Shown piece by piece: positions 6,529 to 13,616 of a stretch of 40,553 nucleotides of DNA. Both the position numbers and the translations under genes were made by a program. The notes beneath the pieces were generated by a model. That model was not told the DNA's origin and made no database searches. It saw only the letters and a program-made list of their open reading frames with translations. The stretch comes from a virus. Where the stretch lies: the IMG/VR virus record IMGVR_UViG_3300025012_000653, positions 1 through 40,553 of that record, one strand, 5' to 3'. Numbering within the stretch: position 1 is the first letter of the stretch; every line of letters begins with the position of its first letter.

Positions 6529-6582
6529 TATAACACTCACTTCACTTGTGAGTGTTATACTCCAACCCGATCGACCTGTAAA
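6529..6582 (-). promoter_or_regulatory. Promoter P5 with 12-nt inverted-repeat operator
   Basis: -35 TTTACA (6577-6582), 17-nt spacer, -10 TATAAC (6554-6559). A perfect inverted repeat TATAACACTCAC/GTGAGTGTTATA (6548-6559 and 6529-6540, 7-nt spacer) includes the -10 and the start point. The arms differ from those of P4, but their placement is the same. The promoter lies in the 3' end of the 57-aa gene. Confidence 0.78.
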
Positions 6583-6728
6583 GTGAAAGTTTTGCCCTGC
6601 CAAGAGCCGGTAACCCTATAACCGCCTTCCTCAGCGGTTATAGGGTTACCCTTCGCCTGACTCCGCCTCTTGATCACCTTCAGGCAGAGCCTGCCCAGGA
6701 GCACGTCAATCTCAAGGTCAGTTGCCAC
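6555..6728 (-). CDS. Small hypothetical protein containing a 17-bp inverted repeat and promoter P5
   Basis: A 57-aa protein read from GTG 6728, overlapping the end of the zinc-ribbon gene by 11 nt, with GGAG 5 nt upstream. The translation is protein-like: TDLEIDVLLGRLCLKVIKRRS, then a Gly-rich turn region and VTGSWQGKTFTLQVDRVGV at the C-terminus. Two regulatory signals are embedded: a 17-bp perfect inverted repeat across codons for GNPITAEEGGYRVT and the whole promoter P5 at the 3' end. No family recognised. The overlap and the RBS support expression. Confidence 0.55.
   Translation of the reverse strand: MATDLEIDVLLGRLCLKVIKRRSQAKGNPITAEEGGYRVTGSWQGKTFTLQVDRVGV
6609..6650. repeat. Perfect 17-bp inverted repeat
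   Basis: GGTAACCCTATAACCGC (6609-6625) and its exact complement (6634-6650) are separated by an 8-nt loop. The sequence is inside a small coding region and upstream of promoter P5. No T-run follows on either strand, so it is not a standard intrinsic terminator. It could be a protein-binding site or an RNA structure. Confidence 0.8.
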
Positions 6729-6825
6729 ACGCGCTCCATCCGCAGCAGGGGCAGGACGAGCATCCGCCCTGGTGGACCAGCTTGGCTCCGCAGTCTGGGC
6801 AATGCTGAATCTTGTTCTTTTTCAT
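6718..6825 (-). CDS. Tiny zinc-ribbon protein
   Basis: A 35-aa protein; ATG 6825 overlaps the previous stop (TGATG). CPDCGAKLVHQGGC then CPCCGWSAC gives two Cys pairs (C9, C12; C25, C27/C28) typical of a zinc ribbon. It closely resembles the C-terminal zinc-binding tail of B12-dependent ribonucleotide reductases (CP.CG...H..GC..C..CG.S.C), but stands alone here. The role is unknown; such free ribbons may mediate redox or protein contacts. Confidence 0.68.
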   Translation of the reverse strand: MKKNKIQHCPDCGAKLVHQGGCSSCPCCGWSACGN

Positions 6826-7004
6826 CACTGGGACTCCTGGGACTCAGCTCCAACCAGGCCGAGGGCCAGCAGTCCACACCCCGGGAACGCTTCTTCCGTG
6901 CTGGCCACTATGTCCCTAAGAGCTTGTGCTGCGTCATCAACGGCCTTCTGCTGAGGAGTGTCCAGCTCGGATATTACGCCCTTTATAAGCAGTCGCACGC
7001 TCAC
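6825..7004 (-). CDS. Small hypothetical protein
   Basis: A 59-aa protein starting at GTG 7004, overlapping the exonuclease stop (GTGA) with GGAGG 8 nt upstream. It is mostly helical: TPQQKAVDDAAQALRDIVAS at 15-34, followed by a Gly/Leu-rich stretch and an acidic Gln/Ser tail. No family was recognised. It is coupled on both sides, which supports it as a real gene of the exonuclease operon. Confidence 0.62.
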   Translation of the reverse strand: MSVRLLIKGVISELDTPQQKAVDDAAQALRDIVASTEEAFPGCGLLALGLVGAESQESQ

Positions 7005-7603
7005 AGTCCCAACCTCCTCATCTCACGGTAGCATCGCACCGTGGCCCGGACGTCTTCCATGGCATCGTGAGCGCCGTCGAACGTCTCTCCGAACAAAAAT
7101 TGATGAAGCTCCAGCAGCCGAGGCCACTTATACTCGTTCCGCTTGTACTCACTCGGGATCTTGCACAGATCCGTGGACTTCTTCATTGTGCAATAATACG
7201 TACGCGCAGCCAGCTTCTGCAGAGCTGGTCGTGAGCCGTCGCCACCACGGGTCAGCGCGATGGCGGCCAGTTTCCTGTCGAAGTCCACGTTGTGGCACAC
7301 GACCGTGTCCGCTCGGTCCATGAGATGGGTCAGGGTCCGCATGGCGGTGAGCGTCGGTATGCCGGCCAACTCAACGGTCTCTCTGGTGATGCCGTGAACC
7401 TTGGCTGCCCCATCTTCCATGACCCAGTCCGGACACACGTCGGACGGGTTGACGATGCACCGGAACTCGGCGTGAACGTCCTCACCGTCGGACAGGATGC
7501 ACCCCAGCTGAATGATGTTGGGCTGAGCTGGATGACTGTCAACGTCCTTCCAGCGGACCATCCCGGTGGTCTCGGTATCGAATGCCAGTATCAATTCTCC
7601 CAC
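7001..7603 (-). CDS. DnaQ-like 3'-5' exonuclease (DEDDh)
   Basis: A 200-aa exonuclease of the DnaQ/epsilon type. All DEDDh positions are visible: Asp9 and Glu11 in FDTETTG, Asp107 in CHNVDFD, and His179 with Asp184 in HDAMEDV. KWPRLLELHQFLFG before the last motif is typical for epsilon-type domains. It may proofread for the PrimPol or degrade host DNA. Start GTG 7603 is chosen because GGAGG lies 9 nt upstream and homologs begin with this strand; the frame is open for 31 more codons, which overlap the Cys-rich gene. Confidence 0.92.
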   Translation of the reverse strand: MGELILAFDTETTGMVRWKDVDSHPAQPNIIQLGCILSDGEDVHAEFRCIVNPSDVCPDWVMEDGAAKVHGITRETVELAGIPTLTAMRTLTHLMDRADTVVCHNVDFDRKLAAIALTRGGDGSRPALQKLAARTYYCTMKKSTDLCKIPSEYKRNEYKWPRLLELHQFLFGETFDGAHDAMEDVRATVRCYREMRRLGL

Positions 7604-7604
7604 G

Positions 7605-7751
7605 TTATCTACCCTCCCAGCGGCAGCCGTCGCCGCAGTCAATTGAAGTGTCCATGAAGCATGACCGGCACTCGTCCGTGCCCAGGTCAAAGTCACGCTT
7701 GCAGGTGTTGCAGTGATGCTCCTCGTGAGAATCGGTCATGCTGAAGCACAT
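7605..7751 (-). CDS. Tiny Cys-rich zinc-binding-type protein
   Basis: A 48-aa protein from ATG 7751 (GGGGG 6 nt upstream); a second in-frame ATG is at 7739. Cys pairs HHCNTC (C14, C17) and CRSC (C28, C31), plus CGDGC near the end, suggest a zinc finger or treble-clef fold. It abuts the exonuclease gene (2-nt gap), so both are likely made from one transcript. No specific family recognised. Confidence 0.62.
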   Translation of the reverse strand: MCFSMTDSHEEHHCNTCKRDFDLGTDECRSCFMDTSIDCGDGCRWEGR

Positions 7752-7761
7752 GTCACACCCC

Positions 7762-7920
7762 CTATATTCCCAGACTCTGCTCGACGAGCTTCTGCCAATA
7801 GTAGATGTGTGGGAATAACCAGGCTATCATGAACGTAACCAGTCCCAGTGCAAATACTATTACCATAAATATCCCCAGTGCCGTTTTCAGTGCGTCCTTG
7901 TCTTCCTTGTTCAGTCTCAT
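7762..7920 (-). CDS. Small single-TM membrane protein
   Basis: A 52-aa protein between the second UvrD-like helicase and the Cys-rich gene. ATG 7920 follows GGAGG at 9 nt. Residues 1-13 are charged (NKEDKDALK), residues 14-37 form one hydrophobic span (ALGIFMVIVFALGLVTFMIA), and the C-terminus is aromatic (FPHIYYWQKLVEQSLGI). A simple inner-membrane topology is predicted. Function unknown. Confidence 0.68.
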   Translation of the reverse strand: MRLNKEDKDALKTALGIFMVIVFALGLVTFMIAWLFPHIYYWQKLVEQSLGI

Positions 7921-7945
7921 TCCTCAATTCCTCCCGTTCATGAAA

Positions 7946-9361
7946 TCACATGTCAAATGCCATGCGTGTCTGTGGCTGCACCACGTGCAGCGCGTTCTTG
8001 GCCCTGGTGGCTCCCACGTACCACACGCGGTGCTCGCCATCCGGGTCCATCTGGTATCCGCTCCATGACCGCGCACTCATGTCGGTCATCAGCAGTACGT
8101 TATCGGCCTCACCCCCCTTGACAGAGTGAATTGTGGCCACGTTGATCCTGGGTTGCTTGGTCAGACTCTCGCCGCGCCGCAGGATGCCTATGTACCACTC
8201 ACGGTCGATCAGCGGGATCTTGGTCAGCGCCTCGTGCCAGATGAGCCCGGTCACGTCCCGCTTGGGGATGAGCGTCTGCACGATGGCCCAGTCATCCGCG
8301 TCCGGGGACCCCCCCTTGCGCTTTAGCTCCCAGGCCCTTATGGCCCGGACGTGCCGCGGGTCAATGACCGATTCGCCGCGCAGGCTGTACGGGAGTCCCT
8401 GATCCCTTACCAGGGCCGTCAGCTTGGGCAGCAGGTGGGAGTTGCGGGCAAGCAGGTACCAACTCCCCGGGGTCGACAGATCCACGCTGTCCAGGGACAG
8501 ATGATGCTCTACCGAGCCCTGGTCAGCCTTAGGGTGATACGCCTTAAGATACCGGGACGTGATGCCCGAGGCGATCCCTTCGGCCACCCGATGTACAGCG
8601 ACCGGAACCCGGTGTGACTGCGAAAGGACCGTCTGCTCACCATCAAGAGCTTGAAAGTGGCGAACGTCAGCTCCACTCCACTGGAATATAGCCTGGTCAT
8701 CATCTCCCGCCACATACACCCTCCTCGCATTGGGCGTGACCACCCGGTTGACGTACTGCCACTGAAGCGTGCTCAGATCCTGGGCCTCGTCGATGATCAC
8801 CACGTCCACGTCCAGTATGGCCTGGGGCTCGCACAGCATGTCGGTGAAGTCGAGCACGCCCTTGGCCAGCTTGTACTCGGCCATTGTCTCTAAAAACCGC
8901 CTGAACTCCCACCAGTTGAGGTCATCGTCCGAGCACGACCGCCAAGCGTCCTCGAATGGTATGCACTTGGCCATGGCGTACCCGGCAAGGAACGTGTAGC
9001 GGTCGCCGTTGAAGCGTGAACTGGGCACGCCCTCCTCAATATCGAGCTTGGTTGAGAACCCCAGACCGAGCAGCTCACCAACCTCGCGGTACTGCTTGGG
9101 CTGCATGACCTCGTCCCGGCGCAGACCGAGCCGCGAGTATGCCAAGCTGTGGAGGGTGCGGAACCACGGCAGGTCCTCCTTGGTGAAGCTGAACTTGGCC
9201 ATGGCCCGTGACCGCGCCTCGTCGGCCGCGCGGCGAGTGAAGCTGAGGAAAGCGATGCGGTCGGGCCTGATCCCGGTGGCCAGCTCATCCTCCATGATGT
9301 TTAGGAGATGGTGCGTTTTCCCCGTTCCCGGGGGCCCGAGAATTAATTGCTGCTTATGCAC
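7946..9361 (-). CDS. UvrD-like SF1 helicase, second copy
   Basis: A 471-aa ATP-dependent DNA helicase. Motifs: Walker A GPPGTGKT (9-16), FLSFTRRAADEA (motif Ia, about 38-49), VVIIDEAQD (187-195), VAGDDDQAIFQWSGAD (217-232), SQSHRVP, and the C-terminal ATIHSVKGGEADNV and VWYVGATRA. It differs from the helicase at 4269-5759 throughout, so it is a second acquisition or an old duplication. GTG 9361 overlaps the preceding gene by 8 nt. It may act in replication or recombination with the SNF2 helicase and PrimPol. Confidence 0.93.
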   Translation of the reverse strand: MHKQQLILGPPGTGKTHHLLNIMEDELATGIRPDRIAFLSFTRRAADEARSRAMAKFSFTKEDLPWFRTLHSLAYSRLGLRRDEVMQPKQYREVGELLGLGFSTKLDIEEGVPSSRFNGDRYTFLAGYAMAKCIPFEDAWRSCSDDDLNWWEFRRFLETMAEYKLAKGVLDFTDMLCEPQAILDVDVVIIDEAQDLSTLQWQYVNRVVTPNARRVYVAGDDDQAIFQWSGADVRHFQALDGEQTVLSQSHRVPVAVHRVAEGIASGITSRYLKAYHPKADQGSVEHHLSLDSVDLSTPGSWYLLARNSHLLPKLTALVRDQGLPYSLRGESVIDPRHVRAIRAWELKRKGGSPDADDWAIVQTLIPKRDVTGLIWHEALTKIPLIDREWYIGILRRGESLTKQPRINVATIHSVKGGEADNVLLMTDMSARSWSGYQMDPDGEHRVWYVGATRAKNALHVVQPQTRMAFDM

Positions 9362-9653
9362 AGTATTTCTCCCACAGTCGGATGATGTGGTCGCGCTGCT
9401 TCACTGTGTACGACCGCTTCTGAAGGCACAGGTTGTGCATGTCACCGATAAAGTCCAGCTCCCAGTCGGTCACGTTCTCGTTGCCGGCGTACACGTCCAG
9501 CTCCTCGACCATGTGCCACAGATTCTGATTGGGATACTGCTGGCCTTGAATTCGAGGGGCATCTCCCTGCTTCATGGTGGACCCGCAGCAGACTGGCCAG
9601 CCGAATGTCTCCTTATCAACGGTTCGATTGCAGTCGGGGCAGTGGTATCTCAT
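9354..9653 (-). CDS. Zinc-finger-containing hypothetical protein
   Basis: A 99-aa protein; ATG 9653 overlaps the upstream stop (ATGA). The N-terminus has CPDCNRTV (C5, C8) followed by WPVCCG (C19, C20), a zinc-ribbon pattern. The C-terminal half is helical with a charged end (HNLCLQKRSYTVKQRDHIIRLWEKYCA). No strong Shine-Dalgarno precedes this ATG, which fits translational coupling. No family was recognised; it may be an accessory to the helicase gene it overlaps. Confidence 0.65.
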   Translation of the reverse strand: MRYHCPDCNRTVDKETFGWPVCCGSTMKQGDAPRIQGQQYPNQNLWHMVEELDVYAGNENVTDWELDFIGDMHNLCLQKRSYTVKQRDHIIRLWEKYCA

Positions 9654-9790
9654 ATGAGTTTGGCCACTGGGCAGGTACGCTGCCACGTTTGCAATCTCAA
9701 TTCGGCTTTCTCCGGTTCAGACAAGTGAGCATACCAGCGGTTGCTATCAATATCCCTGTAGTCGCTCTGACCCAACTGTAACTTGTTCAT
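9650..9790 (-). CDS. Small hypothetical protein
   Basis: A 46-aa protein found in the gap; ATG 9790 has GGAGG 5 nt upstream. It looks soluble and helical (DYRDIDSNRWYAHLSEPEKA, then LRLQTWQRT), with no membrane segment. It overlaps the zinc-finger gene downstream by ATGA and starts 1 nt after the stop of the frameshifted gene. No family recognised. Confidence 0.62.
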   Translation of the reverse strand: MNKLQLGQSDYRDIDSNRWYAHLSEPEKAELRLQTWQRTCPVAKLI

Positions 9791-9791
9791 G

Positions 9792-9999
9792 CTATTCCTC
9801 CACCCCGTGCAGAAAGGACAGCTGATTGACCACGATCTCTGACGGCGAGCAGTTCAGCTTTTCGGCTGCAACGGTGCGGAAGCCGTTCAAATGATCATTG
9901 GTAGTGACCATCTCTGGCGATCTGACGATCCCCTCGTAGTGGCTGACGGACTCTGACTTGATGTTCAGAGCGTGAAAAGTGATATACGTACCATTTCAT
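9792..9999 (-). pseudogene. Small gene needing a +1 frameshift (or with a broken start)
   Basis: The frame with clear protein character (HALNIKSESVSHYEGIV..., ending LNCSPSEIVVNQLSFLHGVEE, stop 9792-9794) has no usable ATG/GTG/TTG at its beginning. The only well-placed start is ATG 9999, which overlaps the PrimPol stop (TAATG), but it reads frame 0 and ends after 34 codons. A +1 slip on the TTTT run at 9975-9978 (CAC TTT TCA to TTT CAC) would join MKWYVYHF to the 60-residue body. Alternatives are a point indel or a start at the internal ATG within PEMVTTND. The function is not recognised. Confidence 0.5.
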
Positions 10000-11570
10000 T
10001 AGAACGGCGCCCCCTTCTCTTCTGTCTCCGGTATTGCGACCGGGTCGAAGTCTTCGGTCTGCTTCGCAAACGCCGGAAAGCCCCAGGCGCCCACGCACTG
10101 ACCCTTGATCATGAACCTGTGATTCTTGCCACCGTGGCGACGGAACACGGCCCACAGCTCGGCCTCCCTGAATGCCCTGAAGTGGTGCTGGTCACAAAAC
10201 TTGACAAAATCACGGCTCCGAAACCAAGTCACGTTATCATCATCCGTCCAGGGCCTGCCGAGGACCAGCTCCGCCTTGTCGCGGGCCTGGGCTTTACCAG
10301 TGCAGAACGCCTCCAGGTGCAGCATGAGCTGACCCTCCGGCCCGGCATCGGGCGGAAGCTCCAGTACCTCGGCCTCGGCCAGCAAGTCATTGACCTTGCT
10401 CTGCCACCGATCGGCGGGTATCTCCATCCGGACGCGCTCGAACTTCTTGGTGTAGGCCCTCAGAAACAGCTTCTGGTTATACAGCATGTCGAGGGTCACG
10501 TCCAGTTTCTTACCGGCAATGGTGAATACCCACTGAGGCTCGTCGTCGCGGTCATCCACTGGGCGGAACACCTTGACCGGGCGGTCGACCTCGTCCAGCA
10601 CGCTGGGGCCGCTGCTCTCCTTGGACGCGCGACCGGACTTTATCCCATACTTGCGCTTCCCGCACTCTGACTTGTTGCAGTGGTTGCACAGCGGCACGTC
10701 CGAGCACTTGTACTGATAATCCTTCTTCGAGGCCGACCGTATGATGTTGGTCACCTCGGCGTGGGCGCCGTTCATCCACTTCTGGTTATACTCGAATACC
10801 TTGTTCTGCCACTCGCCCTCCGGGTACACCTTCTTGGCGAACACGGCCAAGGACATGAGGGCGTTGTTCCGTGACCCCTCAGGGAAGCCGTCGAGTACCA
10901 GGAACTGGAGGCACGGCGGAGCGTCGGCCCACTCGTCACCGGTCACGGCCCTCGGCTGCAGGGCCTTGAGCTGATCCAGGGTCACGAGGTTCTCCTGGGC
11001 CAGGGCCAGGAACTCCGTGGCTGTCAGCACCTGACCCTTGCGGATGCAGTGCCTGACAGTATCCTGGACGTTCTGGTACGGCATGTTGATCCAGTTGCCG
11101 ATACCGTTGTCGCCGTCCAGCTCGGTCTGCTTGGGGAACACCTCGGCCCTGGGGTGGCCCAGGGCCATGGCGCACTCGCGCAGACGCTGCTGGATGAGAT
11201 TGGCGGGGACTGGTTCGTTGGTGAACATGTATAGGTGAGCGCCTCCGGACTTGCTCCGGAGGATGAGGAGTGGAGCACCGATGCTCTCGACCTGTTGCTC
11301 AAGCTCTGCGTGGTCGAGGCCGTCATACACGTCAATGTCGATGGCTCCCCACAGGCAGGTGCCGTCGTCCCGGATGGGTACGATCCCGATACCAGCGGTT
11401 CCGCTGAGGTGCCGCTCCCACAGGGCGTCGGTCACTGGGGTCTGAACCGTGCGGGCCTTGCCCTTGACCTTACCGTTGTGGGAGCGGTCGCCGTTCTCCC
11501 AGAATCCGTGGGCTCGCTCCAGCCCCTCGAACAGCTCGTGGAATTGTGAGGCAAGCTCGGAGACGGTCAT
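9999..11570 (-). CDS. Archaeo-eukaryotic-type primase-polymerase (PrimPol)
   Basis: A 523-aa protein with an AEP-type catalytic domain at about 1-170: the metal-binding DID at 78-80 (WGAIDIDVYD), SKSGGAHLY at 106-114 (SxGxH motif), EVFPKQ at 143-148 and GNWINMPYQ at 158-166. It resembles the primase of TOTE-type systems and phage PrimPols, which synthesise primers and can extend DNA. A Cys cluster (C289, C295, C298, C303, then KRKYG) resembles the C-terminal primase region of many phage/plasmid primases. No helicase domain is fused. ATG 11570 overlaps the previous stop (ATGA) with GGAGG 9 nt upstream. It is the only nucleotide-polymerising enzyme seen in the window. Confidence 0.85.
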   Translation of the reverse strand: MTVSELASQFHELFEGLERAHGFWENGDRSHNGKVKGKARTVQTPVTDALWERHLSGTAGIGIVPIRDDGTCLWGAIDIDVYDGLDHAELEQQVESIGAPLLILRSKSGGAHLYMFTNEPVPANLIQQRLRECAMALGHPRAEVFPKQTELDGDNGIGNWINMPYQNVQDTVRHCIRKGQVLTATEFLALAQENLVTLDQLKALQPRAVTGDEWADAPPCLQFLVLDGFPEGSRNNALMSLAVFAKKVYPEGEWQNKVFEYNQKWMNGAHAEVTNIIRSASKKDYQYKCSDVPLCNHCNKSECGKRKYGIKSGRASKESSGPSVLDEVDRPVKVFRPVDDRDDEPQWVFTIAGKKLDVTLDMLYNQKLFLRAYTKKFERVRMEIPADRWQSKVNDLLAEAEVLELPPDAGPEGQLMLHLEAFCTGKAQARDKAELVLGRPWTDDDNVTWFRSRDFVKFCDQHHFRAFREAELWAVFRRHGGKNHRFMIKGQCVGAWGFPAFAKQTEDFDPVAIPETEEKGAPF

Positions 11571-11947
11571 GCAGCATGACCTCCGATGCGACGTAGGGCC
11601 AGCTCCTCGACTGTGGCATCCTCCCAACGGTCAGCGCGCATTAATCTCTCGGGTATACTTTCATCGAAATACATTTTGGGCAATTTCGATGAGCAACATT
11701 CTGTCCCCTCCATCCAAAACCACGGACAGATACAGTCAGTCTCGCCCTTAGCCTTATACTCATTGTGTAATAAGTCGAACTTACATAACGAGCATCTCTT
11801 AGTACAGTCAACTGTCTCGTCGATACAGCCTGCGTATTCGGTTATCTGCTCCTGGCCCAGGTACTTGCGCCTTAGGTCCTGGATGGCCAGCAGCGATTCG
11901 GTGAGGATTTCGGTGGGCACTTCTTTGATGGTCTTGTAAACTTGCAT
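11567..11947 (-). CDS. Cys-rich hypothetical protein
   Basis: A 126-aa protein starting at ATG 11947 after GGGAGGGAGCAG. The middle has CIDETVDCTKRCSLCKFD, then CICPWFW and ECCSSK, about nine cysteines in 50 residues, implying a zinc or Fe-S site. Flanking regions are helical and acidic. It overlaps PrimPol by ATGA, so the two are probably made in fixed ratio, and it may assist primase function. No family was recognised. Confidence 0.68.
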   Translation of the reverse strand: MQVYKTIKEVPTEILTESLLAIQDLRRKYLGQEQITEYAGCIDETVDCTKRCSLCKFDLLHNEYKAKGETDCICPWFWMEGTECCSSKLPKMYFDESIPERLMRADRWEDATVEELALRRIGGHAA

Positions 11948-11983
11948 CTGCTCCCTCCCTTGTGGTCATTGAATTGAAAGTGC

Positions 11984-12006
11984 GGGGCCGGTGATCAGCC
12001 GGCCCC
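11984..12006 (-). terminator. GC hairpin after the SSB-like gene
   Basis: GGGGCCGG/CCGGCCCC with a 7-nt loop, 8-bp perfect stem, about 30 nt past the stop at 12036. The downstream GCACTTTC is not a convincing U-tract. Confidence 0.5.
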
Positions 12007-12035
12007 ATAGCCGACGCTCTGCTTGGGAGGGAACG

Positions 12036-12836
12036 TCAGAATTGATCTGTGTACGGTACGTCACCCGCCGCGACCGGATCATCGGTGCCGTAGGAGGCAG
12101 ACTTCACGCTGCCGCTCATGACCATCTCGCGGAACCGCTTGGCCTCGGCATATACGTTCATGCTCGGTACGGAGCCGACGTGGGCCAACTCAAGACCCAT
12201 CCAAGAGCCCTGGTCATTCTTCTCGGGCACGGTGGTCAGGCGGTACACCTGAGAGAACAGCGGCATGGGCTGGCCCTTGTATCGCAGGCCCTGGGCCAGA
12301 GTCAGCCAGCGCTTGCTCTTCTTGAGCTGGGTCTTGGAGAGTGACATGAGCACCGGAGTGCAGGACTCACCGGTCGGATCTATGATCAGGCCGTACCACT
12401 CACGGGTGTCGATCAGGTGAAGGCCGTCGGGAGTGACCTCGTTGTTGCGGTCATCGCGTACGCAGTTGGGCAGGATCGACTCCATCTGGGCCACGTCGAT
12501 TGAGCCCTTGAAGCCGCCACCGTCATCCTTGGGGGTCCAGAGCAGGCCCACGCGGCGGTAGTAACTGGGGACGAACAGGAGGCCCTCGGAGCCCTTGTAC
12601 GACTCGTGGGTCACGCTGTTGTAAAACATACCGGGGCGAAGCTCCTCATCGTATGCGGAGTTGCCGGGGGAGCACTCGGGGCTGAGGGCCTGGAGGATCT
12701 TCAGGAAGGGAATCGCGTAGTCGGTCGAGCTGGTCTCCTCGAATCCGGCTCCCATGTCGTCCGCGAATGCGCTGGGATCCATCACGGTAAGTACGGATCC
12801 GGTGTCGTCCTTTGCTGCGGGCAGGTTCTTTGCCAT
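12036..12836 (-). CDS. Putative single-stranded DNA-binding-type protein
   Basis: A 266-aa protein from ATG 12836 with GGAG about 8 nt upstream. The N-terminus is acidic and flexible, followed by YAIPFLKILQALSPE, GMFYNSVTHESYKGSEGLLFVPSY and GGGFKGS, a pattern seen in phage replication-module proteins often labelled hypothetical or ssDNA-binding. It has an acidic loop-rich C-terminus ending DVPYTDQF, as in many SSBs. It lies two genes upstream of PrimPol, a fitting place for an SSB. The assignment rests on context and tail character; no OB-fold signature is certain. Confidence 0.5.
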   Translation of the reverse strand: MAKNLPAAKDDTGSVLTVMDPSAFADDMGAGFEETSSTDYAIPFLKILQALSPECSPGNSAYDEELRPGMFYNSVTHESYKGSEGLLFVPSYYRRVGLLWTPKDDGGGFKGSIDVAQMESILPNCVRDDRNNEVTPDGLHLIDTREWYGLIIDPTGESCTPVLMSLSKTQLKKSKRWLTLAQGLRYKGQPMPLFSQVYRLTTVPEKNDQGSWMGLELAHVGSVPSMNVYAEAKRFREMVMSGSVKSASYGTDDPVAAGDVPYTDQF

Positions 12837-12864
12837 TGTACTTCTCCTTTTCTTCCGGGGTGTC

Positions 12865-12879
12865 GGGGCCCGGAGCCCC
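12865..12879 (-). terminator. GC hairpin between two replication-module genes
   Basis: GGGGC/GCCCC with a 5-nt loop, 8 nt after the stop of the 227-aa gene; no U-tract. Confidence 0.4.
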
Positions 12880-12887
12880 AGAGTATG

Positions 12888-13571
12888 CTACTCAGCAGCC
12901 ATCTGCTTGTTACCATAGCCGGGGCAGAGTTGCTGGATCAGCTCGGGGTACTTGTCGGACACGCTGGACTTGGCCTTGAGCATAAAATTCATGGCTATGG
13001 TGAGGTCACCCTGTGCCAGATCTTTATATGCAGCGAACTCAGCTGTGATATTCTCGCGCTCGCGCTTCTTGGTCCGTGCTTCTGAGATGGCATCCCAGAC
13101 GGCCTCGGAGATATGGTCACGAGCCTTGAGGGCCTCAGCGTACTCTTTGTCGAGCTTGTCCCAGGCCTCTTTCTTTACGTCAAACGCCCTCTTGTCGTCC
13201 TTGATGGCGTCCCACTGGGCAGCACTGCGGTACATCTGGGATTCCAGCTTGGGGTGGCTATATGACTTGGGGCCGATCGGCTCAAGATACCGTATGGTAT
13301 AATCGCGACCGCAGTAACTGGCCGTGAACATCGGCCCGCTGGTCAGAGCCTGCAGGATGAGCGAAGCGTGCTCAGGGCACGTGGTGATGATGCCTCCGAC
13401 CTCGTACCCTCTAACGTCGGGATCGGGTGCCGTTTCAACCGGCATCGGCCCCGCGGACGGCGGAAGCATGGGCACGCCTTCGATGGCGCACTCATAATCA
13501 ATGAGCTTCTTGACCTCATCATCGGCCAGGGCAAGCAGCTGCTCTTCGTTCAGTTCATAATAACGTACCAT
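12888..13571 (-). CDS. Hypothetical protein of the replication module
   Basis: A 227-aa protein from ATG 13571, directly after an AGGATTAGAGG element. The N-terminal third is acidic and helical (ELNEEQLLALADDEVKKLIDYE), then a Pro-rich linker and a globular middle (ASYCGRDYTIRYLEPIG). Residues about 125-180 form a charged helix, probably a coiled coil (KKEAWDKLDKEYAEALKARD). No family recognised. The coiled coil suggests oligomerisation or partner binding. It sits between the coiled-coil gene at 13617 and the SSB-like gene. Confidence 0.68.
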   Translation of the reverse strand: MVRYYELNEEQLLALADDEVKKLIDYECAIEGVPMLPPSAGPMPVETAPDPDVRGYEVGGIITTCPEHASLILQALTSGPMFTASYCGRDYTIRYLEPIGPKSYSHPKLESQMYRSAAQWDAIKDDKRAFDVKKEAWDKLDKEYAEALKARDHISEAVWDAISEARTKKRERENITAEFAAYKDLAQGDLTIAMNFMLKAKSSVSDKYPELIQQLCPGYGNKQMAAE

Positions 13572-13582
13572 CCTCTAATCCT
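13572..13582 (-). promoter_or_regulatory. AGGATTANAGG leader element
   Basis: AGGATTAGAGG immediately before the ATG at 13571, itself preceded by CACAGG. Confidence 0.6.
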
Positions 13583-13594
13583 CCTGTGCTTGTA

Positions 13595-13611
13595 CCGGGC
13601 AAGCTGCCCGG
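13595..13611 (-). terminator. GC hairpin upstream of a leader element
   Basis: CCGGGCA/TGCCCGG with a 3-nt loop, 5 nt after the stop at 13617 and about 13 nt before the leader element at 13572-13582; no U-tract. Confidence 0.45.
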
Positions 13612-13616
13612 GTGGG

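Noticed and set aside
12036-12836. Firm assignment as SSB
   Set aside because: Only position, acidic tail and general resemblance support it; no clear OB-fold motif, so it is kept as a candidate.
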